NCBI GenBank assembly: GCA_001593925.1
Contig: LUCD01000102.1
Location: 1-5,548, forward strand
Direction: 5' to 3'
From: Candidatus Bathyarchaeota archaeon B26-1
GTDB taxonomy: Archaea; Thermoproteota; Bathyarchaeia; Bathyarchaeales; B26-1
DNA: 5,548 nt
The position numbers were made by a program, and so were the translations under genes. The notes beneath the pieces are model-generated. The model did no database searches and had not been told where the DNA came from. It was given only the letters and a program-made list of their open reading frames with translations. This document shows positions 1 through 5,476 of this stretch, one piece after another (positions within the stretch are counted from its first letter, which is position 1; each line of letters starts with the position of its first letter).

Positions 1-603
1 CCCTTCTCCTTTTATGCGGATTTTTAGTTCCGGTATCTTGTTTGAGGCCTTTGTCAAGACTTCGGCTTCGTGGCCTGTGCAGTCTATGACTGCTCTAGAT
101 TCTACTCCTAGAGGGTCTACGTGGAGGTTCGAGAGGAGAACTGGGGTCCATTGGACGACGACTCCAGTTATCTGTAGCGGCTCCTTCCTGTAGATGATGT
201 CGTTGACCGAGACTCCTAAGATGATCTTTGCTCCCGCATCTATTGCCGAGGTTGTCAGTCTAGCTATCATCTCGGCTGTGTCAGCTGTGTAGAGGCCTTC
301 ATCAACCTCTTTGAGTCTGCACCCAACTTCCCTAGCGATTCTGTCAGCCGGGGACTGAACGATTATCTTGTGGAAGAGCATTCCTCCTCCACCTATACCG
401 CCCCCCATTGAGAGTCTCCTCTCGAAGATAACTGTCTTCAAACCCGCTTTAGCTAGGTATATTCCAGCCGTCAACCCTGAAGGGCCGGCGCCCACGACGG
501 CGACATCGACCCTCGCCAGTCCCAGCCAATCGTCCGCGGCGTCCTTGATGATCAGCCTAGTTATGGTAGCCTCGTTGACCCCCCTCAACTTCAGGTAGTC
601 CAT
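1..603 (-). CDS. thi4: Thiamine thiazole synthase, Thi4 family, sulfide-using His type (3' end cut by window)
   Basis: Thi4 makes the thiazole phosphate half of thiamin from NAD, glycine and a sulfur source in the cytoplasm. The 201 visible codons read as one frame from ATG at 603. Residues 33-44 carry the dinucleotide-binding strand and GAGPSG loop, E61 ends the second strand (VIFER), and residues 66-74 are the Gly-rich MGGGIGGGG segment of this family. Residues 147-154 (GVVVQWTP) and 174-181 (DCTGHEAE) are also typical. Where yeast Thi4 has the Cys that donates its own sulfur, this protein has H161 in NLHVDPL, as in methanogen Thi4 enzymes that use free sulfide catalytically. The family is about 260-270 residues long, so roughly 60 C-terminal residues lie beyond position 1. 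GGAGGG at 607-612 supports the start. Archaeal members are often misannotated as ribose-1,5-bisphosphate isomerase. Family assignment is firm; sulfide use is inferred from H161. Confidence 0.93.
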   Translation of the reverse strand, partial: MDYLKLRGVNEATITRLIIKDAADDWLGLARVDVAVVGAGPSGLTAGIYLAKAGLKTVIFERRLSMGGGIGGGGMLFHKIIVQSPADRIAREVGCRLKEVDEGLYTADTAEMIARLTTSAIDAGAKIILGVSVNDIIYRKEPLQITGVVVQWTPVLLSNLHVDPLGVESRAVIDCTGHEAEVLTKASNKIPELKIRIKGEG

Positions 604-606
604 GAG

Positions 607-655
607 CCCTCCACTCCCAATTACAGCAACTCTAATAGTCTAAAGTCAATTTAAA
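607..655 (-). promoter_or_regulatory. Promoter and ribosome binding site of thi4
   Basis: Read on the minus strand, TTTAAATT at 655-648 is a good archaeal TATA box and predicts a transcript start near 625. That leaves a leader of about 20 nt containing GGAGGG (612-607), three bases before the ATG at 603. thi4 can therefore be transcribed independently of the small gene upstream. The leader is too short for a TPP riboswitch, and none is seen. Confidence 0.5.
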
Positions 656-674
656 GGATGTGGTGAATGTGCGG

Positions 675-821
675 TTAGAAACCGGCTAGTGCCGGCTCAA
701 AAATCTCTCTCAAAATCTTGGATATGAGGGCGACCTGTCCCTCCTCAAGCCCTAAGACTAGGAGGGTTACCCCCAGAAGTAAAAGTAGCGACGCAACCAC
801 ACGTTTCTCCGACGTGTTCAT
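675..821 (-). CDS. Unrecognised 48-residue single-span membrane protein
   Basis: A complete small frame runs from ATG at 821 to TAA at 675-677. It begins with a short polar head containing K6 and R7. A strongly hydrophobic segment follows at about residues 8-25, dominated by Leu and Val (SLLLLLGVTLLVLG at 11-24). The rest is a charged amphipathic stretch (EEGQVALISKILREI, 26-40) and a short tail, FEPALAGF. The pattern predicts one membrane helix with a cytosolic head, or possibly a signal anchor. Support comes from a strong TATA box (853-860) that predicts transcription starting about 10 nt before the ATG, and a weak AAGGG at 828-832. It lies 71 bp upstream of thi4 on the same strand, but thi4 has its own TATA box, so a shared job is not implied. 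I do not recognise the family. A chance frame is possible, but hydrophobic organisation plus a placed promoter argue against it. Confidence 0.55.
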   Translation of the reverse strand: MNTSEKRVVASLLLLLGVTLLVLGLEEGQVALISKILREIFEPALAGF

Positions 822-967
822 CCTTATCCCTTCAGCTGATAAGGAAAAAGCCTTATATAATTATATGTTTTGTAGTGAGCAGGTTTCTAGCTACGAAGTG
901 CAGTCCAGACACATCTACATTAAGTTTAATTGGTTGAGGCTTCATCTATAGGCGTGTGGATTGAGGG
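822..967. promoter_or_regulatory. Divergent promoter region, small membrane gene and COG3199 kinase
   Basis: The self-complementary TTATATAA at 853-860 sits about 26 nt before the expected minus-strand transcript start near 830, just ahead of the 48-residue gene. On the plus strand AAGTTTAATT at 922-931 (core 925-930) is a TATA-like element, predicting a start near 953-956 and a leader of about 15-30 nt for the kinase gene. The region is markedly richer in A+T than the flanking genes. I see no repeated operator or riboswitch fold in it. Confidence 0.5.
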
Positions 968-2083
968 ATGACGGCAGACATAATGATGGGGTTCATAGTG
1001 AATCCGATAGCTGGTATGGGGGGAGCTGTAGGACTCAAGGGAACCGACGGCAAGGATGTGCTTGAGAAGGCGAGGCACCTAGGAGCCAGACCGGTAGCCC
1101 CCGCCAGAGCTGAATCCTTCCTCTCCCGGTTGGCGTCCCTCCGATTCAACTTCGACCTGCTCGTTGGAGCCGCCTTGATGGGTGAGTTTGAGGCTGAGAA
1201 GGCAGGCTTAAAGTTTAGGGTTGTGGGGAAGAGGAAGGACGAGACGACGGCTGAAGATACGAAAGCTACGGCTGAGGCTATGGTCGACTACGGCGTGAAT
1301 CTTCTAGTCTTCTGTGGAGGGGACGGAACCGCGCGGGACGTGCTTGACGCAGTCGACATGAAGGTTCCAGTCTTGGGAGTTCCGACAGGCGTGAAGATGC
1401 ACAGCGCAGTCTTCGCGGTTAACCCGGCCTCTGCCGCTGAGATAGCTGCGAGATTCCTCCTCGGCGAGCTTCCCTTGAGGGAGGCTGAAGTCATGGATGT
1501 CGACGAGGAAGCCTTCAGGGAAGGTAGGCTCTCGGCGAGGCTTTACGGGTACATGCTTGTCCCCTACGAGCCCTCCCTCATCCAAGGAATGAAGATGGCG
1601 ACCCCTGCCACTGAGGAGGAGCTACGTAACCAAGCGGCCATAGCGGTCTACATGATCGAACGGATGGAGCCTGACATCATATATATTCTTGGACCGGGCA
1701 CAACCACCCGGACGATAGCGGACCTCTTAGAAGAGAAGAAGACGCTTCTAGGCGTGGACCTCCTCCAGAACAAGAGAATAATCGCCAGAGACGTGAATGA
1801 AAAGCGAATCCTGAAGGCCGTTAAAGGTCGGAGGGCGAAGATCGTGGTCACCCCCATCGGCGGGCAAGGCTTCATCTTTGGCAGGGGGAACCAGCAGATA
1901 AGCCCGGCTGTGATAAGGGAGGTCGGCTTAGACAACATAATTGTGATCGCGACTAAACAGAAGATCAGCGGCTTGAGGAGTTTGAGGGTTGATACTGGAG
2001 ACCCGGAGGTCGACAGTATGCTCAAGGGGTATATCCGCGTCGTAACGGATTACGGGGAAGAGCGTTTAATGCGGGTCGAGTAG
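968..2083 (+). CDS. ATP-NAD/AcoX kinase family protein (COG3199)
   Basis: This is a cytoplasmic protein of the NAD kinase/diacylglycerol kinase fold, in the archaeal group predicted to phosphorylate NAD or a related substrate with ATP or polyphosphate. The 371-residue frame opens with GFIVNPIAGMGG (8-19) and LKGTDG (23-28). It carries the nucleotide-binding GGDGTARDV at 117-125 and GVPTGVKMHSAVFA at 137-150. It ends with the family C-terminal region FGRGNQQISP (304-313) and VDTGDPEVD (341-349). Length is normal for the family and no key motif is broken. The start is uncertain: ATG codons at 968, 983 and 986 are all in frame. The one at 986 puts MGFIVNPIAG at the N-terminus, as many relatives begin; GAGGG at 963-967 abuts the 968 codon and favours none of them. 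A stop at 962-964 blocks longer forms. Family is secure; the true substrate is not. Confidence 0.88.
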   Translation: MTADIMMGFIVNPIAGMGGAVGLKGTDGKDVLEKARHLGARPVAPARAESFLSRLASLRFNFDLLVGAALMGEFEAEKAGLKFRVVGKRKDETTAEDTKATAEAMVDYGVNLLVFCGGDGTARDVLDAVDMKVPVLGVPTGVKMHSAVFAVNPASAAEIAARFLLGELPLREAEVMDVDEEAFREGRLSARLYGYMLVPYEPSLIQGMKMATPATEEELRNQAAIAVYMIERMEPDIIYILGPGTTTRTIADLLEEKKTLLGVDLLQNKRIIARDVNEKRILKAVKGRRAKIVVTPIGGQGFIFGRGNQQISPAVIREVGLDNIIVIATKQKISGLRSLRVDTGDPEVDSMLKGYIRVVTDYGEERLMRVE

Positions 2084-2092
2084 AGGCCGCAT

Positions 2093-3184
2093 CTAAAATA
2101 GGATACGCGGCTTCTTCACGTATCTTCCCCTCAAATTCACGTGGTACCCGCACTTTGGGCATCTCTTGTCATCGGTCAACCTGTACCGGACTACCCTGTA
2201 CCCAAACCTCTTGATCAAGGTTTCTCCGCACTCTGGGCAGTACGTATGCTCGTACCTGTGACCAGGGACGTTTCCGATGTAGGGGTAGGCCACCCCGGCT
2301 TCCTTCGCCATTTCATAGGCTCTCTCGATGGTCTCAACCTTCGTGGAGGGGTTGTTCAGCCTGTAAGCCGGGTAGTAACGGGTGAAGTGGAGCGGGGTCT
2401 CGGGTCCAACTTCTTTGAGGTGGCGTTCTATCACCCATCTCAAACATTCATCGTCGTCGTTCACACCGGTGACCACTAAGTTGACGATCTCCACGTGGAA
2501 ACCCATCCTCTTGGCTTCTCTAGCGTTTCTCCATACGATCTCCACATCTACGCCCCCGCAATATCTCCGGTAGGTTTCCATGTCTCCCTTCACGTCGATC
2601 TTCAAACCGTCCATTCCAGAGTCCCAGAGAAGCCTCAGCGCTTCGAGGGTCATGTAGCCGTTAGAGACGTAGCAACAGTACAGCCCCTTGGTACGCGCCT
2701 TCCTGAATAGTTGTATGTTCCAGTCTGTTAGGAGCGTCGGCTCCTGGAAGCTCGAGCAGAGACCCTCATCTCCAGCCTTCAAGGCGGCTTCAACAACTCT
2801 CTCAGGCGCATAGTACCTAGCCGTCTGGGGCCTCGGCTTAACTTTAGAGAGGGTCCAGTTCTGGCACCAGACACAGTCTAGGTTGCACGACCATGTGGAA
2901 TACGTGAGGGCCGTGGACCCAGGCCAGTAGTGGAAGAAGGGCTTTATCTCGATCGGCCGGCTCTCTAGAGCGCTCAAGTCTCCATAGACAAGCGTGTAGA
3001 GGGTTCCATTCAAGTTCATCCGCGTCCCACAGAAGCCTCTGGCTCCCGGAGAGATTAGGCAACGCCTCTCGCAGAGGCCGCACCTAACCTTGCCCTTCGG
3101 CATCTTCTCGTAGAGTATAGCTTCGCGGACCGTCGGCGACCTGAGTACGGCTTCAAAGCCCTCTCTGTTGGGAGACCTTTCCAT
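2093..3184 (-). CDS. amrS: Radical SAM enzyme, AmmeMemoRadiSam/PflA-like (COG1180)
   Basis: The product is a radical SAM protein of 363 residues from ATG at 3184; GTG at 3187 would add one. Numbering here counts from the GTG. C101, C105 and C108 (CNLDCVWCQNW) form the CxxxCxxC site for the 4Fe-4S cluster that cleaves S-adenosylmethionine. An N-terminal set C36-x2-C39-x3-C43-x9-C53 and the segment RPIEIKPFFHYWPGS (77-91) are typical of this family. The C-terminal pairs C317/C320 and C343/C346 look like a zinc ribbon. Other landmarks are QEPT (148-151), DVKGD (198-202), NLVVTGVND (236-244), LHFTRYYPAYRL (266-277) and IGNVPGH (304-310). The usual GCN and TYNEPT motifs are altered to SCN and SFQEPT. 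The AMMECR1 and Memo partner genes are not in the window. No glycyl-radical target is seen either, so an activase role is unsupported. The substrate is unknown. Confidence 0.87.
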   Translation of the reverse strand: MERSPNREGFEAVLRSPTVREAILYEKMPKGKVRCGLCERRCLISPGARGFCGTRMNLNGTLYTLVYGDLSALESRPIEIKPFFHYWPGSTALTYSTWSCNLDCVWCQNWTLSKVKPRPQTARYYAPERVVEAALKAGDEGLCSSFQEPTLLTDWNIQLFRKARTKGLYCCYVSNGYMTLEALRLLWDSGMDGLKIDVKGDMETYRRYCGGVDVEIVWRNAREAKRMGFHVEIVNLVVTGVNDDDECLRWVIERHLKEVGPETPLHFTRYYPAYRLNNPSTKVETIERAYEMAKEAGVAYPYIGNVPGHRYEHTYCPECGETLIKRFGYRVVRYRLTDDKRCPKCGYHVNLRGRYVKKPRILF

Positions 3185-3262
3185 CACAAAATATAAAGGA
3201 AGACCGGTCTTTAACGTTTTTGAAGAGTTTAACCTAAATCGTGGAACGGTAGGGCTTTAGGA
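3185..3262. promoter_or_regulatory. Divergent promoters, apparently leaderless on both sides
   Basis: On the minus strand CGTTAAAGAC (3216-3207) is centred about 27 nt before the ATG at 3184, so the radical SAM transcript probably begins at its start codon. The more obvious TTTATATTTT (3197-3188) is too close to that ATG to serve it. On the plus strand, GAGTTTAACCTAAATC (3225-3240) supplies TATA-like cores about 27-33 nt before the ATG at 3263. Neither gene has a good Shine-Dalgarno sequence, which fits leaderless mRNAs. The 78-bp gap leaves the two promoters overlapping or nearly so. Confidence 0.45.
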
Positions 3263-4645
3263 ATGGTTTGGGTTAAGAACCGGGAGGAGCTTCTGGATAA
3301 CGCTACGTCACCTCTAACCCGTAAGGCTAGGGAGGCCGCTATAAACGCCGTTGAGGCCGCTATAAACGCCGTCGACCCGAGGAGGGCGGTGAAGTCTAAG
3401 GTTTCCCTCTCCGGCGGAACGCTTAGGATAGGCGGCCTCTCCTTCAACCTTTCATCCTTCAAGAGGATAATCGTCGTTGGTGGAGGAAAAGCAAGCGGTT
3501 CCATGGCCGAGGCCATAGAGGAGATTCTAGGCTCCCATATAGACGGAGGCGCGGTCGTCGTACCTCACGGAACGAAAGGCAACTATAAGACCAGAAGGGT
3601 TGAGCTCCACGAGGCGGGACACCCGGTACCCGACGAGGATAGCGTAAGGGGTGCATCTAAAATCCTAGAGTTAGCGGAGCAAGCTGGAGAGGACGACTTG
3701 GTGATCTGCCTCATCTCGGGCGGAGGCTCAAGTCTCATGGCCATGCCTAGGCCGGGGATACCCCTAGCCGACAAGCAGGCTATGACGAACATGCTTTTGA
3801 AGTGTGGAGCTACAATAAACGAGATCAACACTGTGAGGAAGCACCTCTCCATGTTCAAGGGGGGGCAGCTGGCCAAAGCCGCGTATCCAGCCACCCTAAT
3901 AAGCCTGATCCTCTCCGACGTCGTTGGAGACCCCCTAGAAGTTATAGCGTCGGGTCCGACCGTTCCGGACCCAACGACTTACCGAGACGCAGTCGCGGTA
4001 CTTAAGAATTACGATTTATGGGATGAGGCGCCTAGATCGGTGAGGAGGGTTCTCAGAGACGGCGTTTCAGGGAAGATTCGGGAGACTCCGAAGCCTGGAG
4101 AACAGGCCTTCAAGAAGGTTCATAACATAATAGTGGGTAACAACCGCGTTGCGAGTTTGGCGGCTGAGAGGGAGCTGAGGCGATGCGGCCTGAACACTCT
4201 CTTCCTGACATCTTTCATGGAGGGGGAAGCTAGGGAGGTTGGTATAATGCTCGCCGCGTTGGCCCGCGAGGTCAAAGCGTCAGGTAGCCCTCTCTCTAGG
4301 CCTTGCGGGATCGTTGTGGGGGGAGAGACGACCGTGACCGTGAAGGGAGAAGGTATCGGAGGAAGGAACCAAGAGATCGCTTTGAGTTCAGCCTTGAAAA
4401 TAAAGGGTTTAGACGGCGTCGTTATAGCATCCTTCAGCACCGATGGGGTGGACGGGCCTACGGACGCGGCTGGCGCGATCGTGGACGGCTCCACCATAGA
4501 CCGCTCGAAGGATATGGGGCTCAACGCCGTAGAGTACTTAACAAATAACGATTCTTACTCCTTCTTCTCTAGGCTTGGAGACCTCATATTAACCGGTCCA
4601 ACCGGGACGAACGTCAACGACGTATCGGTCATCGTGTGTCTCTGA
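3263..4645 (+). CDS. gckA: Glycerate 2-kinase, MOFRL family
   Basis: This kinase converts D-glycerate and ATP to 2-phosphoglycerate. In archaea it feeds glycerate from the branched or non-phosphorylative Entner-Doudoroff route, or from serine and glyoxylate breakdown, into lower glycolysis. The 460-residue protein is full length. The N-terminal domain has VVGGGKASGS (71-80, with K76), ISGGGSSL (151-158), NTVRKHLS (189-196), LSDVVGD (217-223) and SGPTVPD (230-236). The C-terminal MOFRL domain has GGET (353-356), GGRNQE (366-371), STDGVDGPTDAAGA (392-405) and TGTNVND (447-453). All expected motifs are intact, so it should be active. The ATG at 3263 has no clear ribosome site and lies about 30 nt after TATA-like sequence, suggesting a leaderless message. 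Odd point: residues 24-37 contain EAAINAV twice in tandem, encoded by near-identical DNA. No sugar dehydratase or aldolase gene is beside it, so the pathway is not fixed by context. Confidence 0.94.
   Translation: MVWVKNREELLDNATSPLTRKAREAAINAVEAAINAVDPRRAVKSKVSLSGGTLRIGGLSFNLSSFKRIIVVGGGKASGSMAEAIEEILGSHIDGGAVVVPHGTKGNYKTRRVELHEAGHPVPDEDSVRGASKILELAEQAGEDDLVICLISGGGSSLMAMPRPGIPLADKQAMTNMLLKCGATINEINTVRKHLSMFKGGQLAKAAYPATLISLILSDVVGDPLEVIASGPTVPDPTTYRDAVAVLKNYDLWDEAPRSVRRVLRDGVSGKIRETPKPGEQAFKKVHNIIVGNNRVASLAAERELRRCGLNTLFLTSFMEGEAREVGIMLAALAREVKASGSPLSRPCGIVVGGETTVTVKGEGIGGRNQEIALSSALKIKGLDGVVIASFSTDGVDGPTDAAGAIVDGSTIDRSKDMGLNAVEYLTNNDSYSFFSRLGDLILTGPTGTNVNDVSVIVCL
3332..3373 (+). repeat. 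Two-copy 21-bp tandem duplication inside gckA
   Basis: Bases 3332-3352 and 3353-3373 are direct tandem copies that differ only at the last base (T versus C). Each copy encodes the heptad EAAINAV, so the reading frame is kept. It falls in the predicted first helix, before the nucleotide-binding strand, and would lengthen the helix by about two turns. The near-identity at third codon positions points to a recent duplication rather than ancient sequence similarity. Confidence 0.9.
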
Positions 4646-4657
4646 GAACTCCCTTAG

Positions 4658-4669
4658 CGGTACCGTTTT
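4658..4669. terminator. Possible short terminator between convergent genes
   Basis: The palindrome CGGTACCG (4658-4665) is followed at once by TTTT, 12 bases after the gckA stop codon. Archaeal termination mainly needs a T-run on the coding strand, so this could end the gckA transcript. On the other strand only CCTTTTAAAT, overlapping the zinc-ribbon gene's 3' end, is T-rich. The signal is short and could be chance. Confidence 0.25.
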
Positions 4670-4675
4670 CCCGAT

Positions 4676-4900
4676 TTAAAAGGTTGGGCGTCTAAGCCCC
4701 CATCTCTTTAAGGCTTGAACCGCCTTAACGACGTTCCTAGGGGTTGGAAACTCGTGGTCACAGTTTGGGCATCGAATAAGTTCGCAGCTGAGCGTTGAGG
4801 AGAGCCTTGGGCATCCTTGGCAGGAGAAGGCTCTCGCGTAGAGTATGTCAAACTTGTATCCGCATTTCGGACAGGTTATCTGACGCTCCTCGTAGGACAA
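4676..4900 (-). CDS. Small seven-cysteine zinc-ribbon protein, function unknown
   Basis: This 74-residue protein starts at TTG (4900-4898). No ATG or GTG exists between it and the upstream in-frame stop at 4919-4921. GGGAG at 4912-4916 lies 11 nt upstream, a long but usable spacing. Cysteines fall at 10, 13, 27, 30, 39, 44 and 47. The outer pairs C10/C13 (CPKCGYKFD) and C44/C47 (CPNCDHEFP) look like the knuckles of one zinc ribbon. The inner C27-x2-C30-x8-C39 (SCQGCP...SC) is a separate three-Cys group that could hold a second metal if a fourth ligand is supplied. The tail (residues 54-69) is a basic amphipathic helix. From memory, short archaeal proteins with an ARAF-C-xGCP core followed by CPxCGxEFP occur, with no established role. 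Nucleic-acid binding or a protein-contact role is possible; nothing here decides it. The conserved Cys layout makes a real gene very likely. Confidence 0.8.
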   Translation of the reverse strand: MSYEERQITCPKCGYKFDILYARAFSCQGCPRLSSTLSCELIRCPNCDHEFPTPRNVVKAVQALKRWGLRRPTF

Positions 4901-5038
4901 GCCTCTTGAACTCCCAGATCACTAGATCACTCGCCTATTAAAAAGGTTTAAGGCTGATAAATACATTTGGTGCTTCGACGCTGTAATCTTACCGAAACAT
5001 AAATTGGAGGCTTCTCTCCTTTTACTGGATGGAGGTTC
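4901..5038. promoter_or_regulatory. Divergent promoter region, zinc-ribbon and CoA-binding genes
   Basis: On the minus strand AAACC followed by TTTTTAAT (4949-4937) looks like a BRE plus TATA box. It predicts transcription from near 4914, giving the TTG-started gene a leader of about 14 nt. On the plus strand ATAAAT at 4999-5004 predicts a start near 5028, just ahead of GGAGG (5031-5035) and the GTG at 5039. No operator-like repeat is evident. Confidence 0.5.
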
Positions 5039-5476
5039 GTGGTTTTGGAGCCCAGCATAATCGCCGAGTTCATCGATAAGAGGAACGTGATCGCAGTCGT
5101 TGGGGCCAGCCGGAACCCTGAGAAGTATGGACATAAAGTTTACAAGGACCTTAAGGAGGCTGGCTACAGGGTTTACCCTGTGAACCCAAACGCCTCCGAG
5201 ATTCTTGGCGACAAGTGCTACCCCAACCTCGAGTCTCTCCCTGAGAGGCCTGACGTCGTAACGGTCGTCGTTCCACCCAGAGTAACCGAGAAGATCGTTA
5301 AGGCATGTAAAGAGCTTGGAATATGGAGGGTTTGGATGCAACCCGGCTCAGAGTCAGAGAGAGCAATAAGGTTCTGTAGGGAGACCGGGATCAAAGTTGT
5401 CCATGGGGTTTGCATAATGATACAACGTGGAATCGATACATTCCAGCCTCCAGCCGAGGGCATGAACCGATCGTAA
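5039..5476 (+). CDS. CoA-binding domain protein, YccU type (COG1832)
   Basis: This is a stand-alone 145-residue Rossmann domain related to the CoA-binding domain of succinyl-CoA and ADP-forming acyl-CoA synthetases. It probably binds CoA or a CoA ester in the cytoplasm, but no reaction is established for the family. Visible marks are VIAVVGASRNPEKYG (17-31), the second strand YRVYPVNPN (43-51), LGDKCYPNLESLPE (56-69), DVVTVVVPP (72-80), RVWMQPGSES (97-106) and the terminal HGVCIM (122-127). Length matches single-domain relatives, and there is no ligase or grasp domain. The start is GTG at 5039, three bases after GGAGG (5031-5035). TTG at 5045, nine bases after the same site, is a real alternative and removes two residues. 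The ATG at 5029 is out of frame. It has its own promoter, so the neighbours do not tell which acyl-CoA or enzyme it serves. Confidence 0.9.
   Translation: MVLEPSIIAEFIDKRNVIAVVGASRNPEKYGHKVYKDLKEAGYRVYPVNPNASEILGDKCYPNLESLPERPDVVTVVVPPRVTEKIVKACKELGIWRVWMQPGSESERAIRFCRETGIKVVHGVCIMIQRGIDTFQPPAEGMNRS

Noticed and set aside
604..674. TPP riboswitch upstream of the thiazole synthase gene
   Set aside because: The predicted leader is only about 20 nt and no thi-box-like conserved segments are visible.
682..695. Hairpin CCGGC-TAGT-GCCGG, a possible terminator or RNA element
   Set aside because: It lies inside the last codons of the 48-residue gene, has only a 5-bp stem and is not followed by a T-run on the minus strand.
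718..951. 77-residue plus-strand frame beginning at TTG
   Set aside because: It lies antisense to the better-supported 48-residue membrane protein, crosses both TATA boxes of the intergenic region, is rich in Ser, Thr and Arg, and shows no domain pattern.
1648..2025. 125-residue minus-strand frame
   Set aside because: It is antisense to the conserved C-terminal half of the COG3199 kinase; its hydrophobic look comes from the complement of charged codons.
4120..4524. 134-residue minus-strand frame
   Set aside because: It is antisense to the MOFRL domain of glycerate kinase, whose motifs are intact on the plus strand.
4922..5341. 139-residue minus-strand frame
   Set aside because: It is antisense to the CoA-binding protein and also runs through the divergent promoter region; it has no recognisable domain.
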